DNA of 43,943 nucleotides from Cytobacillus oceanisediminis (lineage in GTDB: Bacteria > Bacillota > Bacilli > Bacillales > Cytobacillaceae), in contig NZ_SOEE01000019.1 of assembly GCF_004366035.1 (NCBI RefSeq), positions 1 through 43,943 of the forward strand. The letters run 5' to 3'. Made by a program: the position numbers and the translations under genes. The notes below the pieces were generated by a model. The model made no database searches. It had not been told where the DNA came from and was given only the letters and a program-made list of their open reading frames with translations. Below, piece after piece: positions 8,820-16,310 of this stretch (the stretch's first letter is position 1; each line of letters opens with the position of its first letter).

Positions 8820-9599
8820 ATGAATTTTCTAAAGGTAGATGCTGTCCACCACACTTATTTTACCAAAACCTCTGCTGTCACGGCCCTCTCCGATATTTCG
8901 CTTGAAGTGGAGGAAGGAGAATTTGTTTCCTTTCTCGGCCCAAGCGGATGCGGCAAGACAACTTTGCTTTCCATCATTGCAGGCCTGTTTGAACCCACAG
9001 AAGGCACTGTAACACTTGAAGGAAAGCAGGTTGAAACGGCAGAAAATGAGATGGGCTATATGCTGCAGCAGGATTATCTTTTTCCTTGGAAAACGATTGA
9101 AGAAAATATCCTGCTGGGGCTGAAAATCGGGAACAGCCTTACTCCCGACAAAAAAGCTTATGCACTGCAGCTCCTTAAAGAGATGGGATTAAAAGGTGTA
9201 GAGTCACAATTTCCAAAGCAGCTTTCAGGCGGAATGCGCCAGCGTGTTGCCCTTGTAAGAACGCTTGCAACTGAACCAAAGCTGCTCATGCTTGATGAAC
9301 CCTTTTCCGCATTAGATTATCAGACCAAGCTGAAGCTTGAGGATTTGGTCTCTAATACGCTTAAATTATTCGGTAAAACAGCCATACTGGTTACCCATGA
9401 TATTGGTGAGGCAATCAGCATGAGTGATCGTGTTTTTCTCTTTTCCGCAAGGCCCGGACAGCTTCATAAAACGTTTGTAATACCAAAAGAATTAAGAGAT
9501 GAAACCCCTTTTAACGCAAGGAATCATGAAGCATATCCAGCAATTTTTCAAACTATATGGAAGGAGCTGGAATCCCTTGAGCCCGCAGGAGAACGTTAA
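8820..9599 (+). CDS. ytlC: ABC transporter ATP-binding protein (YtlC)
   Basis: A 259-residue ATPase of the SsuB/TauB/ThiZ nitrate-sulfonate class, powering the YtlA-YtlD importer at the inner face of the membrane. Walker A GPSGCGKTT is at 40-48, a Q-loop glutamine near 83-84, signature LSGGMRQR at 135-142, Walker B LLMLDEP at 155-161, and switch histidine in THDIGEA near 191. It has a strong AGGAGG site eight bases before the ATG. It is the second gene of the ytlACD operon, and its 3' end overlaps ytlD, suggesting translational coupling. Confidence 0.93.
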   Translation: MNFLKVDAVHHTYFTKTSAVTALSDISLEVEEGEFVSFLGPSGCGKTTLLSIIAGLFEPTEGTVTLEGKQVETAENEMGYMLQQDYLFPWKTIEENILLGLKIGNSLTPDKKAYALQLLKEMGLKGVESQFPKQLSGGMRQRVALVRTLATEPKLLMLDEPFSALDYQTKLKLEDLVSNTLKLFGKTAILVTHDIGEAISMSDRVFLFSARPGQLHKTFVIPKELRDETPFNARNHEAYPAIFQTIWKELESLEPAGER

Positions 9600-10386
9600 A
9601 TTCCTCCACCAGAAATATATCCAGTCGTTGAACCGTGAAAAAAAATGGGTCCGCTTCTATCAGGCTGTCATCTTTATCGTGTTTTTTTCAGGGTGGGAGC
9701 TTGCAAGCCAAAAGCAATGGATTGACCCGCTGATTTTCAGTTCGCCTTCTAAAGTATGGGGGTTATTTTTAACCAAAATCCAGGATGGTACCTTGATGGT
9801 GGATTTAGGCTATACTTTGTCAGAAACCGTATTTGGATTCATTTTGGGCACTTTTTTAGGCACACTGCTTGCAGCCATTCTCTGGTGGTCACCGATGCTA
9901 TCAAAAATTGCGGATCCCTATTTGGTTGTTCTGAATTCAATGCCAAAGGTTGCTCTTGGCCCGATATTAATCGTCGCATTGGGCCCCAGTTTTACATCAA
10001 TCGTAGCCATGGGGGCGATTATTTCCATCATCATCACAACCATTGTCGTGTATACATCTTTCAAAGAAGTAGACCCCAATTATATTAAAGTGCTTCAGAC
10101 CTTTGGGGCAAATCGTTTTCAAATCTTCAGAGAAGCCATTTTGCCTGCGTCATTCCCAACCATCATCTCCACTTTAAAGGTGAATGTCGGGCTATCATGG
10201 GTCGGAGTCATTGTCGGCGAATTCCTCGTATCCTCAAAAGGTCTCGGATACATGATTATTTACGGCTTCCAAGTATTCAACTTCACCCTTGTCATGCTGT
10301 CATTGCTGGTAATTGCTGTTTTTGCAACAGTGATGTATCAGCTGGTCGAACTTCTCGAGCGAAAACTGATTAAAAATGGATCTTAA
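9577..10386 (+). CDS. ytlD: ABC transporter permease (YtlD)
   Basis: Membrane permease of the ytl importer, of the BPD_transp_1 / SsuC-TauC type. Six hydrophobic segments are visible. The EAA loop is at about 174-195 (around QTFGANRFQIFREAILPASFP), where the ATPase docks. The start is uncertain: the frame is open from 9499, but a TTG at 9577 lies ten bases after AAGGAG and gives a normal short cytoplasmic N-terminus, 269 residues and a 23-nt overlap with ytlC. The ATGs at 9499 or 9526 would add an unlikely tail. A terminator follows directly. Confidence 0.85.
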   Translation: MSPQENVKFLHQKYIQSLNREKKWVRFYQAVIFIVFFSGWELASQKQWIDPLIFSSPSKVWGLFLTKIQDGTLMVDLGYTLSETVFGFILGTFLGTLLAAILWWSPMLSKIADPYLVVLNSMPKVALGPILIVALGPSFTSIVAMGAIISIIITTIVVYTSFKEVDPNYIKVLQTFGANRFQIFREAILPASFPTIISTLKVNVGLSWVGVIVGEFLVSSKGLGYMIIYGFQVFNFTLVMLSLLVIAVFATVMYQLVELLERKLIKNGS

Positions 10387-10415
10387 AAAAACGGCACAGT
10401 GCATTGCCGTTTTTT
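10385..10415. terminator. Bidirectional terminator between ytlD and ytkD
   Basis: An ACGGCA / TGCCGT stem flanked by A-runs on the left and T-runs on the right lies between the convergent stop codons of ytlD and ytkD, so it can serve both strands. Confidence 0.85.
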
Positions 10416-10881
10416 ACTTTTCCTTCATGATTTTTTCGAGGCATCTTTCAACCACTTTATCCTTCATGATAAAACTGTATTGACTGTTCCACCTGTCTTC
10501 CAGCAGGTTTCCCCCTGTCAGGATGGGACCGTCTGTTTCAAAATATTGATCCGTTTTGTTAAGGCTTTTCACCTCTGCGAAAAAAATAGCTTTGACAAAA
10601 CTCTCCGTTCCCAAGTTTACTTCATATTCACCAATAAAATGTAAATTCTCTAGGTCTGCTCCTGTTTCCTCATAAACCTCTCTTCTGGCTGCCTCATCAA
10701 GAGACTCACCCTGTTCTCTCTTACCGCCCGGAAATTCCCACCCCCGCTTTTTATGATTCGTCAGCAGCCATTGATCGCCATAGCGGCAAATGACCAGAAC
10801 ATGTCTTGGCTCTGTTCCAAAAGCTCTTTTATTAAAAGAAAATTTCACTTCCCCGCCGTTCGCATCCAAAAAGGTTTCCAT
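10414..10881 (-). CDS. ytkD: Nudix hydrolase YtkD
   Basis: A 155-residue Nudix enzyme. The Nudix box GX5EX7REUXEEXGU is complete at about 53-75, with the metal-binding REVYEE core. B. subtilis YtkD hydrolyses nucleoside triphosphates, including oxidised guanine nucleotides, and has been linked to RNA pyrophosphohydrolase activity and antimutator function; the conserved position beside ytlD supports orthology. It is cytosolic with no extra domain. An AGGGAAAAG-type site precedes the ATG. Convergent with ytlD across a shared terminator. Confidence 0.88.
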   Translation of the reverse strand: METFLDANGGEVKFSFNKRAFGTEPRHVLVICRYGDQWLLTNHKKRGWEFPGGKREQGESLDEAARREVYEETGADLENLHFIGEYEVNLGTESFVKAIFFAEVKSLNKTDQYFETDGPILTGGNLLEDRWNSQYSFIMKDKVVERCLEKIMKEK

Positions 10882-11044
10882 ACTTTTCCCTCACTCGATA
10901 ATAAAATTCTGTTGATATCATTATAAAGGTTAATTATTTATTTAAAAACTAATGGGCCAAAAGTATCGAATTACATATTTTTGAAACTTTTTCCTTTTTC
11001 CCCCGTAAAATTAGCTGACTAACCCAAATAGAGGAGTGTATACC

Positions 11045-11914
11045 TTGAAAAAGTCCCTTGCAATCCTTACTGGTTTCTTAATGATTCTAATGCTGGCTGC
11101 ATGCAGTGAGACAGCCAAACCTGTAAATGAATCTGATGGCGGCACAGACAAGGAAGAAACCAAAGCAGAAGAAGCTTCAGAATTGACACTGGAGGAAGTT
11201 TTAACGAAATCAACCGAGGCTTCAGAAGAGCTTAAAAGCTTCTCCGTAAATATGGATATGAGCCAGGAAATGAGTTCAGGCACTGAAGGGGAAAATATGA
11301 ATATCGATTCTGTCATTGACATGGATGTTACAACAGATCCAATGGCCTTCTACCAAAAGATGACAATGTCGATGGACGGCACAGAAGAGTCATATGATAT
11401 CGAAAGCTATTTTACTGAAGAAGGCATGTTCCTTTATGACGCCGCCGGTAAGCAGTGGATGAAGTTCCCTAAAGAAATGTCGGACGATTTGCTTCAAATG
11501 TCCAGTCAGCAGACGAATCCTGGTGAAGAACTAAAGAAATTGCAGGAGTTCGTGGACGACTTTACGTTTGAACAGAACGCAAAAAGCTATATCCTAAAAT
11601 TGAAAGCCGATGGAGAAAAATTCAATGACTTTGTGAAGGAAACAGCAGCAGAAACACTCCCGCCTGAACTGGCCGCCAATGGAGAAATGCTTGATAACAT
11701 GAAAATTAACGGCGTGGAATACGAAATCGTAATTGATAAAGAAACTTTTTATCCAAGTGTGCTGAATATGATTATGGAAATGGAAATCACGGCTGAAGGC
11801 CAGACCATCTCCATGAAGCAGAACATGAACGGCCAATACGCAAACTACAATAAGGTTGAGGCTATTGCTGTTCCGCAGGAAGTTCTTGATACAGCTGTAG
11901 AAATGGAAATGTAG
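11045..11914 (+). CDS. Secreted lipoprotein, DUF6612-like
   Basis: A 289-residue lipoprotein: signal peptide with lipobox LAAC (Cys20), then an acidic, low-complexity linker (about 21-50, rich in Glu/Lys/Asp), then a domain (about 55-285) beginning with LTLEEVLTKSTEASEELKS. That opening and the many Met-rich beta strands (MDMSQEMS, MTMSMDG, MIMEMEI) recall the DUF6612 lipoproteins and the wider LolA/LppX-like half-barrel fold, which may carry lipids. Function unknown. The start is TTG eight bases after GAGGAG; an in-frame GTG nine bases earlier touches the ribosome binding site and is unlikely. It stands alone, with a terminator directly after it, and I do not recall it at this place in B. 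subtilis. Confidence 0.75.
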   Translation: MKKSLAILTGFLMILMLAACSETAKPVNESDGGTDKEETKAEEASELTLEEVLTKSTEASEELKSFSVNMDMSQEMSSGTEGENMNIDSVIDMDVTTDPMAFYQKMTMSMDGTEESYDIESYFTEEGMFLYDAAGKQWMKFPKEMSDDLLQMSSQQTNPGEELKKLQEFVDDFTFEQNAKSYILKLKADGEKFNDFVKETAAETLPPELAANGEMLDNMKINGVEYEIVIDKETFYPSVLNMIMEMEITAEGQTISMKQNMNGQYANYNKVEAIAVPQEVLDTAVEMEM

Positions 11915-11921
11915 AATTAGA

Positions 11922-11950
11922 AAAGCTGAGGCATCCGCCTCAGCTTTTTT
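11922..11950 (+). terminator. Terminator of the DUF6612-like gene
   Basis: A perfect 11-bp stem (AAAGCTGAGGC at 11922-11932 with 11937-11947) with a 4-nt loop, followed by Ts, lies right after the stop codon. Confidence 0.92.
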
Positions 11951-12034
11951 ATACTACAGTATATATTACTTGGCACTTCAAGAGATTTCCAGATTGCCCC
12001 ACCGAGGTGTCGGGAGCAAGGCGCTTCCGTTTTC

Positions 12035-12364
12035 TTATTTATGTTCCTCTTCGGTGAGGATCCCCATGCTTTCAATATGCTTTCTTGCTTCATCATCTCC
12101 AAGTTCATAAATCATTCCATATATTTTCTTCATTGTATCATCATACGCATCATTTTCACGGTCATAATGGTATTGAACATAAGGAACATGGGCTCTGTAA
12201 AAATTCTGCCACTCAGTTGAATAGTTCTGATCAAAATATTCTCTTAAGGCAATGATTTCATCATCTGTTGCATCTATTTTAAAATTCCATGTTGAGCCAG
12301 TGGCACTTTGTGAAATCTCCCCAGAACCAAGCGTTACATAATACGTCTTTTTATTCCCTTCCAA
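12035..12364 (-). CDS. Conserved small protein of unknown function
   Basis: A 109-residue soluble protein I cannot assign. It opens with a short beta-rich part (KKTYYVTLGSGEISQ), then charged helices rich in Tyr, Asp and His (DQNYSTEWQNFYRAHVPYVQYHYDRENDAYDD). It has no signal peptide, cysteine or known motif. The start is a TTG (12364-12362) nine bases after a GGGG site; the nearby ATG is in another frame and stops after five codons. Codon use looks like its neighbours. Proteins of this look occur in other Bacillus genomes from memory, but no function is attached. It is flanked by the DUF6612-like gene (convergent) and a divergent DUF6154-like gene. Confidence 0.7.
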   Translation of the reverse strand: MEGNKKTYYVTLGSGEISQSATGSTWNFKIDATDDEIIALREYFDQNYSTEWQNFYRAHVPYVQYHYDRENDAYDDTMKKIYGMIYELGDDEARKHIESMGILTEEEHK

Positions 12365-12533
12365 TCATGTCAGCCCCTTTTTTGTTCATTCCTGCGGACG
12401 CAGCTTCAACACCGGCTGCTTTATCATAAATATCATTACTTTTTCATTTCTATAGTTATCGTATCCCACTTTTATGATAAAATTATACGAAATTACGATC
12501 ATTCTTCATAAGCTTACATATACTAAGTTAAAT

Positions 12534-12556
12534 AATTGAGAAACAGCTTCTCAATT
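12534..12556. repeat. Perfect 9-bp inverted repeat
   Basis: AATTGAGAA (12534-12542) and TTCTCAATT (12548-12556) are separated by 5 nt, between two divergent small genes and about 85 nt before the second. It has no T-run, so it is not a terminator. It may be an operator or an RNA hairpin; no regulator is recognised. Confidence 0.6.
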
Positions 12557-12641
12557 TATCTGCGGTGAATATTTTCCTGCATCAGGGGTATTAAATTAAG
12601 TATACTAAATAAAACAGGAGAATTTTTAAGGAGGTGTTATC

Positions 12642-12899
12642 ATGAAACTGATTGATGAGCTATATGAACTATACAGGAATAAGCTGACAGGTGATGAAGA
12701 GGATATCGATATGCTCGCTTTTGCCTTCTTAGAAGAAATGGACAGAGAAGACCTGCTGAATATCATCAAGGATCTTGATAATCAGGAATTATATGATTTA
12801 ATGGGGCTTTATCTGATTGAGAGCTTGAAAGGGAAATTTGCCAGTGAGAATTACGGCCAGCGCAGAAGCCCGATCATTCATCACCGCAATATACACTAA
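12642..12899 (+). CDS. Small acidic protein, DUF6154-like
   Basis: An 85-residue, strongly acidic helical protein. Its pattern KLIDELYELYRNKLTGDEEDIDMLAFAFLEEM followed by a short basic C-terminus resembles the Bacillus DUF6154 family from memory; function unknown. It has no membrane segment, signal or cysteine. A near-perfect AAGGAGGTG site lies before the ATG, which suggests strong translation. It stands alone between a 277-nt upstream spacer containing the inverted repeat and its own terminator. Confidence 0.75.
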   Translation: MKLIDELYELYRNKLTGDEEDIDMLAFAFLEEMDREDLLNIIKDLDNQELYDLMGLYLIESLKGKFASENYGQRRSPIIHHRNIH

Positions 12900-12937
12900 A
12901 CTATACATATCCGAATTATTATCTATCCATATTATTT

Positions 12938-12960
12938 AAGGCGGCGATAAGCCGCTTTTT
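12938..12960 (+). terminator. Terminator of the DUF6154-like gene
   Basis: GCGGC-gataa-GCCGC, extended by A/T pairs, runs into five Ts about 40 nt after the stop codon. Confidence 0.85.
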
Positions 12961-13061
12961 GTTTTATTGCCCACCTCCATCGCCTACAAGCAGGGGGTAA
13001 GCACAAAGGAAGCACCCGGTTTAGGTTTGTCACGAAGGTGCTCCCTCCATTTCTTTTTGCA

Positions 13062-13092
13062 TACAAAAAGACCAGCTTTCCAGCCAGTCTTT
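13062..13092 (-). terminator. Terminator of dps
   Basis: AAAGAC-TGGC / GCTG-GTCTTT stem on the minus strand followed by a run of Ts, directly after the dps stop codon. Confidence 0.8.
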
Positions 13093-13097
13093 GTTTA

Positions 13098-13535
13098 TTA
13101 GCCAAGGTATGCTTTTAGCATCCAAATATGTTTCTTTAAGCTTTGCTTTACTGCAATCAGCATGTCGCCTGTTCCTTCATCTTTGGCTTCGTCTGCAAGC
13201 TCAATTGCTTCCTGAAGCTCGTCCACCATTTTTTCAAAGTCATCAACGACAGATTGGACCATCTGTTCTTCATTTTCTTTTCCTGTCGCTTCTTCGAGAG
13301 AACTGGTCTCTAGAACTTCCTTCATAGTCGCAACAGGCTTGGCCTCAAGAGCCAGGATTCTCTCAGCCAGTTCATCAACATGTACGTTGGCTTCATTATA
13401 AAGTTCTTCAAATTTTGCATGAAGGGTAAAAAAGTTTTTCCCTTTAATATACCAGTGGTAATTGTGAAGCTTTACATATAGAACTGTCCAGTTTGCTACT
13501 TGCTGGTTAACAGCTTTTACTAATTCTTTACTCAT
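13098..13535 (-). CDS. dps: Dps-family ferritin-like DNA-protection protein
   Basis: A 145-residue Dps/MrgA-type miniferritin. Such proteins form dodecamers that oxidise and store iron and shield DNA under stress. The ferroxidase residues His27, His39, Asp54 and Glu58 are all present, in the motifs KLHNYHWYIKG, TLHAKFEELYNE and VHVDELAERI. The ATG at 13535 lies nine bases after GGGAGG; the ATG nine bases further upstream abuts the site and cannot be used. It has its own terminator and a sigma-B-like promoter just upstream. The place between ytkD and luxS matches B. subtilis dps rather than mrgA. Confidence 0.93.
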   Translation of the reverse strand: MSKELVKAVNQQVANWTVLYVKLHNYHWYIKGKNFFTLHAKFEELYNEANVHVDELAERILALEAKPVATMKEVLETSSLEEATGKENEEQMVQSVVDDFEKMVDELQEAIELADEAKDEGTGDMLIAVKQSLKKHIWMLKAYLG

Positions 13536-13559
13536 ATAAATCATCCTCCCAACAATAGA

Positions 13560-13584
13560 TTACCCACAATAGCAAAAATCAAAC
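13560..13584 (-). promoter_or_regulatory. Sigma-B-type promoter of dps
   Basis: On the minus strand GTTTGA (13584-13579) is separated by 13 bp from GGGTAA (13565-13560), about 25 nt before the dps start codon. This fits the general-stress consensus GTTTAA-N12-14-GGGWAW. B. subtilis dps is a known sigma-B gene. Confidence 0.75.
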
Positions 13585-13662
13585 CTGTACCTTGGCCATA
13601 GCGAAATCTTTCATGAAAGAGCTGCTTTCATGGTAAAATATTGAGAGAAAAGGGGGAGAAAC

Positions 13663-13845
13663 ATGTATACGGTATTAGTCATATCGATTATCATTGTGAT
13701 CGTGGTACTGCTTTTAAGCGTCATTACCACTTCAAAAGCTTACCAATTCAAGCATACGGTAGACCCAGCTGATCCGCTTCCTGACAGTGAGCAGGGACAA
13801 AAAGAGGCTAAAGAAGAACAAGAGGATAACCAAAACCGTTCATAA
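13663..13845 (+). CDS. ytzI: YtzI family small membrane protein
   Basis: A 60-residue protein with one N-terminal transmembrane helix (about 4-23, nearly all Ile/Val/Leu) followed by a short conserved segment TTSKAYQFKHTVDP and an acidic, Gln-rich cytoplasmic or external tail. It resembles B. subtilis YtzI, encoded in the same dps-luxS interval. Function unknown. It has a GGGGGAG site seven bases before the ATG and its own terminator, so it is transcribed alone. Confidence 0.75.
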   Translation: MYTVLVISIIIVIVVLLLSVITTSKAYQFKHTVDPADPLPDSEQGQKEAKEEQEDNQNRS

Positions 13846-13867
13846 GCATACGCTATTATATATACAG

Positions 13868-13895
13868 CCTCCGTATAGCCGGAGGTTTTCCTTTT
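13868..13895 (+). terminator. Terminator of ytzI
   Basis: A CCTCCG / CGGAGG stem (13868-13873 with 13880-13885), 6-nt loop, then TTTTCCTTTT. Confidence 0.85.
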
Positions 13896-13935
13896 AAATG
13901 GACGGAAATAATATATATGTGGAGAGGACATTGAG

Positions 13936-15384
13936 ATGGATATAAACTCCATGATGCTTACAGTATTTCTAGTATTAAATATTATCCTGGCTGTATTTGT
14001 TATCTTTCTGGAGCGAAGAGATGCAGGTGCCACATGGGCATGGCTCATGGTTTTATTCTTTATTCCTCTTCTTGGTTTTTTCATGTACCTCTTCTTTGGG
14101 CAGAATTTAACCAGAAGAAAGATGTTCCAATGGGAAGACCGCAAAAAAATTGGAATTGATGAACTGCTGAACAATCAAATCAGAGGAATCAAGGAAAAGG
14201 ATTTCCATTTTCGAAATAACATAATTAAAAACTCCAAGGATCTTATATATATGCATCTTGTCAATAATGATTCGGTATTGACCCAGGACAACGAGGTCAG
14301 GATTTTCACAGATGGGAAAGAGAAGTTCAATTCGCTTGTGGAGGATATCAAAAATGCAGCCGATCACATCCATCTCCAATATTATATCTTCAAGAGAGAT
14401 AATCTGGGGAAAAGCTTAATCAATCTTTTGACGGAAAAGGCAAGGGAAGGCGTAAAAGTAAGGCTTCTCTATGATGAACTGGGCTCAAGAAGCCTGCATA
14501 AAAGGGTGTTTAAAGAGCTGATTGCGGCAGGAGGGGAAATTGAAGCCTTTTTCCCTTCCCGGCTGCACTTTATCAACTTGAGAATTAATTACCGGAACCA
14601 TCGCAAGATTGCCATTATTGACGGCCGAATTGGATATGTTGGCGGGTTTAATGTCGGAGATGAATATCTCGGGCTAAATCCAAAGTTTGGGTATTGGCGT
14701 GATACTCATTTAAGAATTAGAGGGAGTGCTGTCCATTCCCTGCAGACCCGCTTTATCCTCGACTGGAACCAGGCTTCGCATCGCCATGATATTTACTATG
14801 CTCCTGAGTATTTTCCGCTGGCCGAGTCTCGCGATAGTGTAGGGATGCAAATTGTTACCAGCGGTCCTGATTCGGAATGGGAACAGATTAAAAATGGGTA
14901 TATAAAAATGATTTCATCGGCCCGTAAATCTATTTATATCCAAACTCCCTATTTCATTCCGGACGCAAGTCTTCTGGATGCGTTGAAAATAGCTGCATTA
15001 TCAGGGGTGGAAGTGAACATTATGGTACCGAACAAACCTGACCATATGTTTGTTTATTGGGCAACCTACTCCTATATAGGGGAAATGTTAAAAGCTAATG
15101 CGAACATCTATATATATGAAAATGGCTTCATCCATGCAAAAACCTTGATTGTTGACGAGAAAGTTTCATCGGTTGGAACCGCGAATATAGATGTTAGAAG
15201 CTTCAGGCTAAATTTTGAGGTAAATGCCTTTATATATGATGAGGACGTTTCGAAAGAACTGACTGAGAGCTTTCAGGAAGATGCCCAGCTATCAACTAAC
15301 CTGACTGCAGAAGATTACAGAAATAGAGCCTTAAAAATCAAATTAAAAGAATCCATTTCAAGACTTTTATCGCCGATATTATAA
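13936..15384 (+). CDS. cls: Cardiolipin synthase
   Basis: Membrane enzyme that joins two phosphatidylglycerol molecules into cardiolipin and glycerol. The 482-residue product has two N-terminal transmembrane helices (about 7-25 and 34-55) and two phospholipase-D HKD motifs, HRKIAIID at 222-229 and HAKTLIVD at 400-407, each followed by the usual G and N residues. Length is the standard Bacillus ClsA size. It has a GGAGAGG site eight bases before the ATG. B. subtilis carries cls paralogues elsewhere, so its place between ytzI and luxS is a local difference; I cannot say which paralogue it equals. Confidence 0.94.
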   Translation: MDINSMMLTVFLVLNIILAVFVIFLERRDAGATWAWLMVLFFIPLLGFFMYLFFGQNLTRRKMFQWEDRKKIGIDELLNNQIRGIKEKDFHFRNNIIKNSKDLIYMHLVNNDSVLTQDNEVRIFTDGKEKFNSLVEDIKNAADHIHLQYYIFKRDNLGKSLINLLTEKAREGVKVRLLYDELGSRSLHKRVFKELIAAGGEIEAFFPSRLHFINLRINYRNHRKIAIIDGRIGYVGGFNVGDEYLGLNPKFGYWRDTHLRIRGSAVHSLQTRFILDWNQASHRHDIYYAPEYFPLAESRDSVGMQIVTSGPDSEWEQIKNGYIKMISSARKSIYIQTPYFIPDASLLDALKIAALSGVEVNIMVPNKPDHMFVYWATYSYIGEMLKANANIYIYENGFIHAKTLIVDEKVSSVGTANIDVRSFRLNFEVNAFIYDEDVSKELTESFQEDAQLSTNLTAEDYRNRALKIKLKESISRLLSPIL

Positions 15385-15425
15385 GAAATGCAGTTATCGA
15401 CGTACAAAATACTTATCTTATTATA

Positions 15426-15453
15426 AAAACGGGCTGAATAATCAGCCCGTTTT
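15426..15453. terminator. Bidirectional terminator between cls and luxS
   Basis: A perfect 12-bp stem (15426-15437 with 15442-15453, CGGGCTGA core), with A-run and T-run ends, lies between the convergent stop codons. Confidence 0.92.
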
Positions 15454-15455
15454 CA

Positions 15456-15929
15456 TTATGCAAAAACCTGTTTCAATTCACCCTTCGATTGATTCAGCCA
15501 GAATCTCATAAGACGTTTTGCGCCTTCAAGGTCATGAAGCTTTGCCTGTCCGCATTGCTTCTCATTTGCAGCAGGAATCTCGGTTATTTCAACCGCATCT
15601 TGCATTGTAGCTTCAAGCAGATCGATTATTTCTTCAACTGACGGCTCGCCGCTAACCACTAAATAATAGCCTGTCTGGCAACCCATCGGGGAAATATCAA
15701 TAATATCAAAATGATCATATCTCTCAGCATGTGTACGGATATTAAAAGCGAGCAGATGCTCAAGTGTGTGAATGACATCCGGCTTCATCGCCTGCTTATT
15801 TGGCTGACAGAAACGGATATCAAACTTGTTGACTAATCCGTCACTTCCCACTTTATGGACACCGCAGTGCCTCACGTATGGAGCTTTAACAGCATTGTGG
15901 TCCAATTCGAAACTTTCTACTGAAGGCAT
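15456..15929 (-). CDS. luxS: S-ribosylhomocysteine lyase
   Basis: Splits S-ribosylhomocysteine into homocysteine and DPD, the precursor of autoinducer-2; part of the activated methyl cycle fed by MetK. It is 157 residues, the standard length. The metal-binding HTLEHLL motif gives His54 and His58 with Glu57; the third ligand Cys126 and the catalytic Cys84 (SPMGCQTG) are present. A GGGGAGTG site lies before the ATG. It is monocistronic between a bidirectional terminator and the divergent yidD. It is not behind a visible S-box here. Confidence 0.97.
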   Translation of the reverse strand: MPSVESFELDHNAVKAPYVRHCGVHKVGSDGLVNKFDIRFCQPNKQAMKPDVIHTLEHLLAFNIRTHAERYDHFDIIDISPMGCQTGYYLVVSGEPSVEEIIDLLEATMQDAVEITEIPAANEKQCGQAKLHDLEGAKRLMRFWLNQSKGELKQVFA

Positions 15930-16070
15930 TTAAAACACTCCCCTAAAGTTTTCCTTTTATTATAACGCAATATCCGACTAAATTCATCAAATTAATATGA
16001 AAATTATGACGTTTTCACGATTATATGTTATTTTAAAAGAAAATATGTTTTAACCAGGAAAGGTAATGCC

Positions 16071-16310
16071 ATGTTTAAAAAATTATTGATTTCGATATTT
16101 CGTTTCTATCAAATAGCGATTTCCCCGCTGAAGCCTCCAACATGCCGGTTTTATCCGACATGTTCCCATTATGGGCTGGAGTCTGTTAAGCGATTCGGCG
16201 CATTAAAGGGCGGATGGCTGACTATAAAACGGATCCTTAAATGTCATCCCTTTCATCCGGGCGGTGTTGACCTTGTTCCTGAGGAATGGCCTAAAAAGAA
16301 AAAGAATTAA
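16071..16310 (+). CDS. yidD: Membrane protein insertion efficiency factor YidD
   Basis: A 79-residue membrane-associated protein that aids YidC/Oxa1-dependent insertion. The family core is complete: an amphipathic N-terminus, then FYQIAISPLKPPTCRFYPTCSHY with two cysteines, then HPFHPGGVDLVP near the end. It matches B. subtilis YtjA in place and length. Its stop codon overlaps the convergent carbonic anhydrase stop by four bases through a shared TTAA, leaving no terminator between the two genes. Confidence 0.93.
   Translation: MFKKLLISIFRFYQIAISPLKPPTCRFYPTCSHYGLESVKRFGALKGGWLTIKRILKCHPFHPGGVDLVPEEWPKKKKN

Noticed and set aside
11970..12034. Sequence ending GGCGCTTCCGTTTTC, reminiscent of the end of the dispersed repeat family
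   Set aside because: Only about 15 bases resemble it and the rest does not fold similarly; may be a decayed remnant but cannot be supported.
12570..12600. Possible sporulation promoter (TGAATA, 17 bp, TATTAAA) before the DUF6154-like gene
   Set aside because: The -10 part matches no forespore or mother-cell consensus well; GGGTAT nearby lacks a sigma-B -35. Too weak to list.
13008..13044. Imperfect hairpin GGA-GCACC / GGTGC-TCC downstream of the DUF6154-like gene
   Set aside because: Loop of about 20 nt and no T-run; both neighbouring genes already have better terminators.
13740..14174. 144-residue minus-strand frame over ytzI and cls
   Set aside because: Antisense of two supported genes and without a start site.
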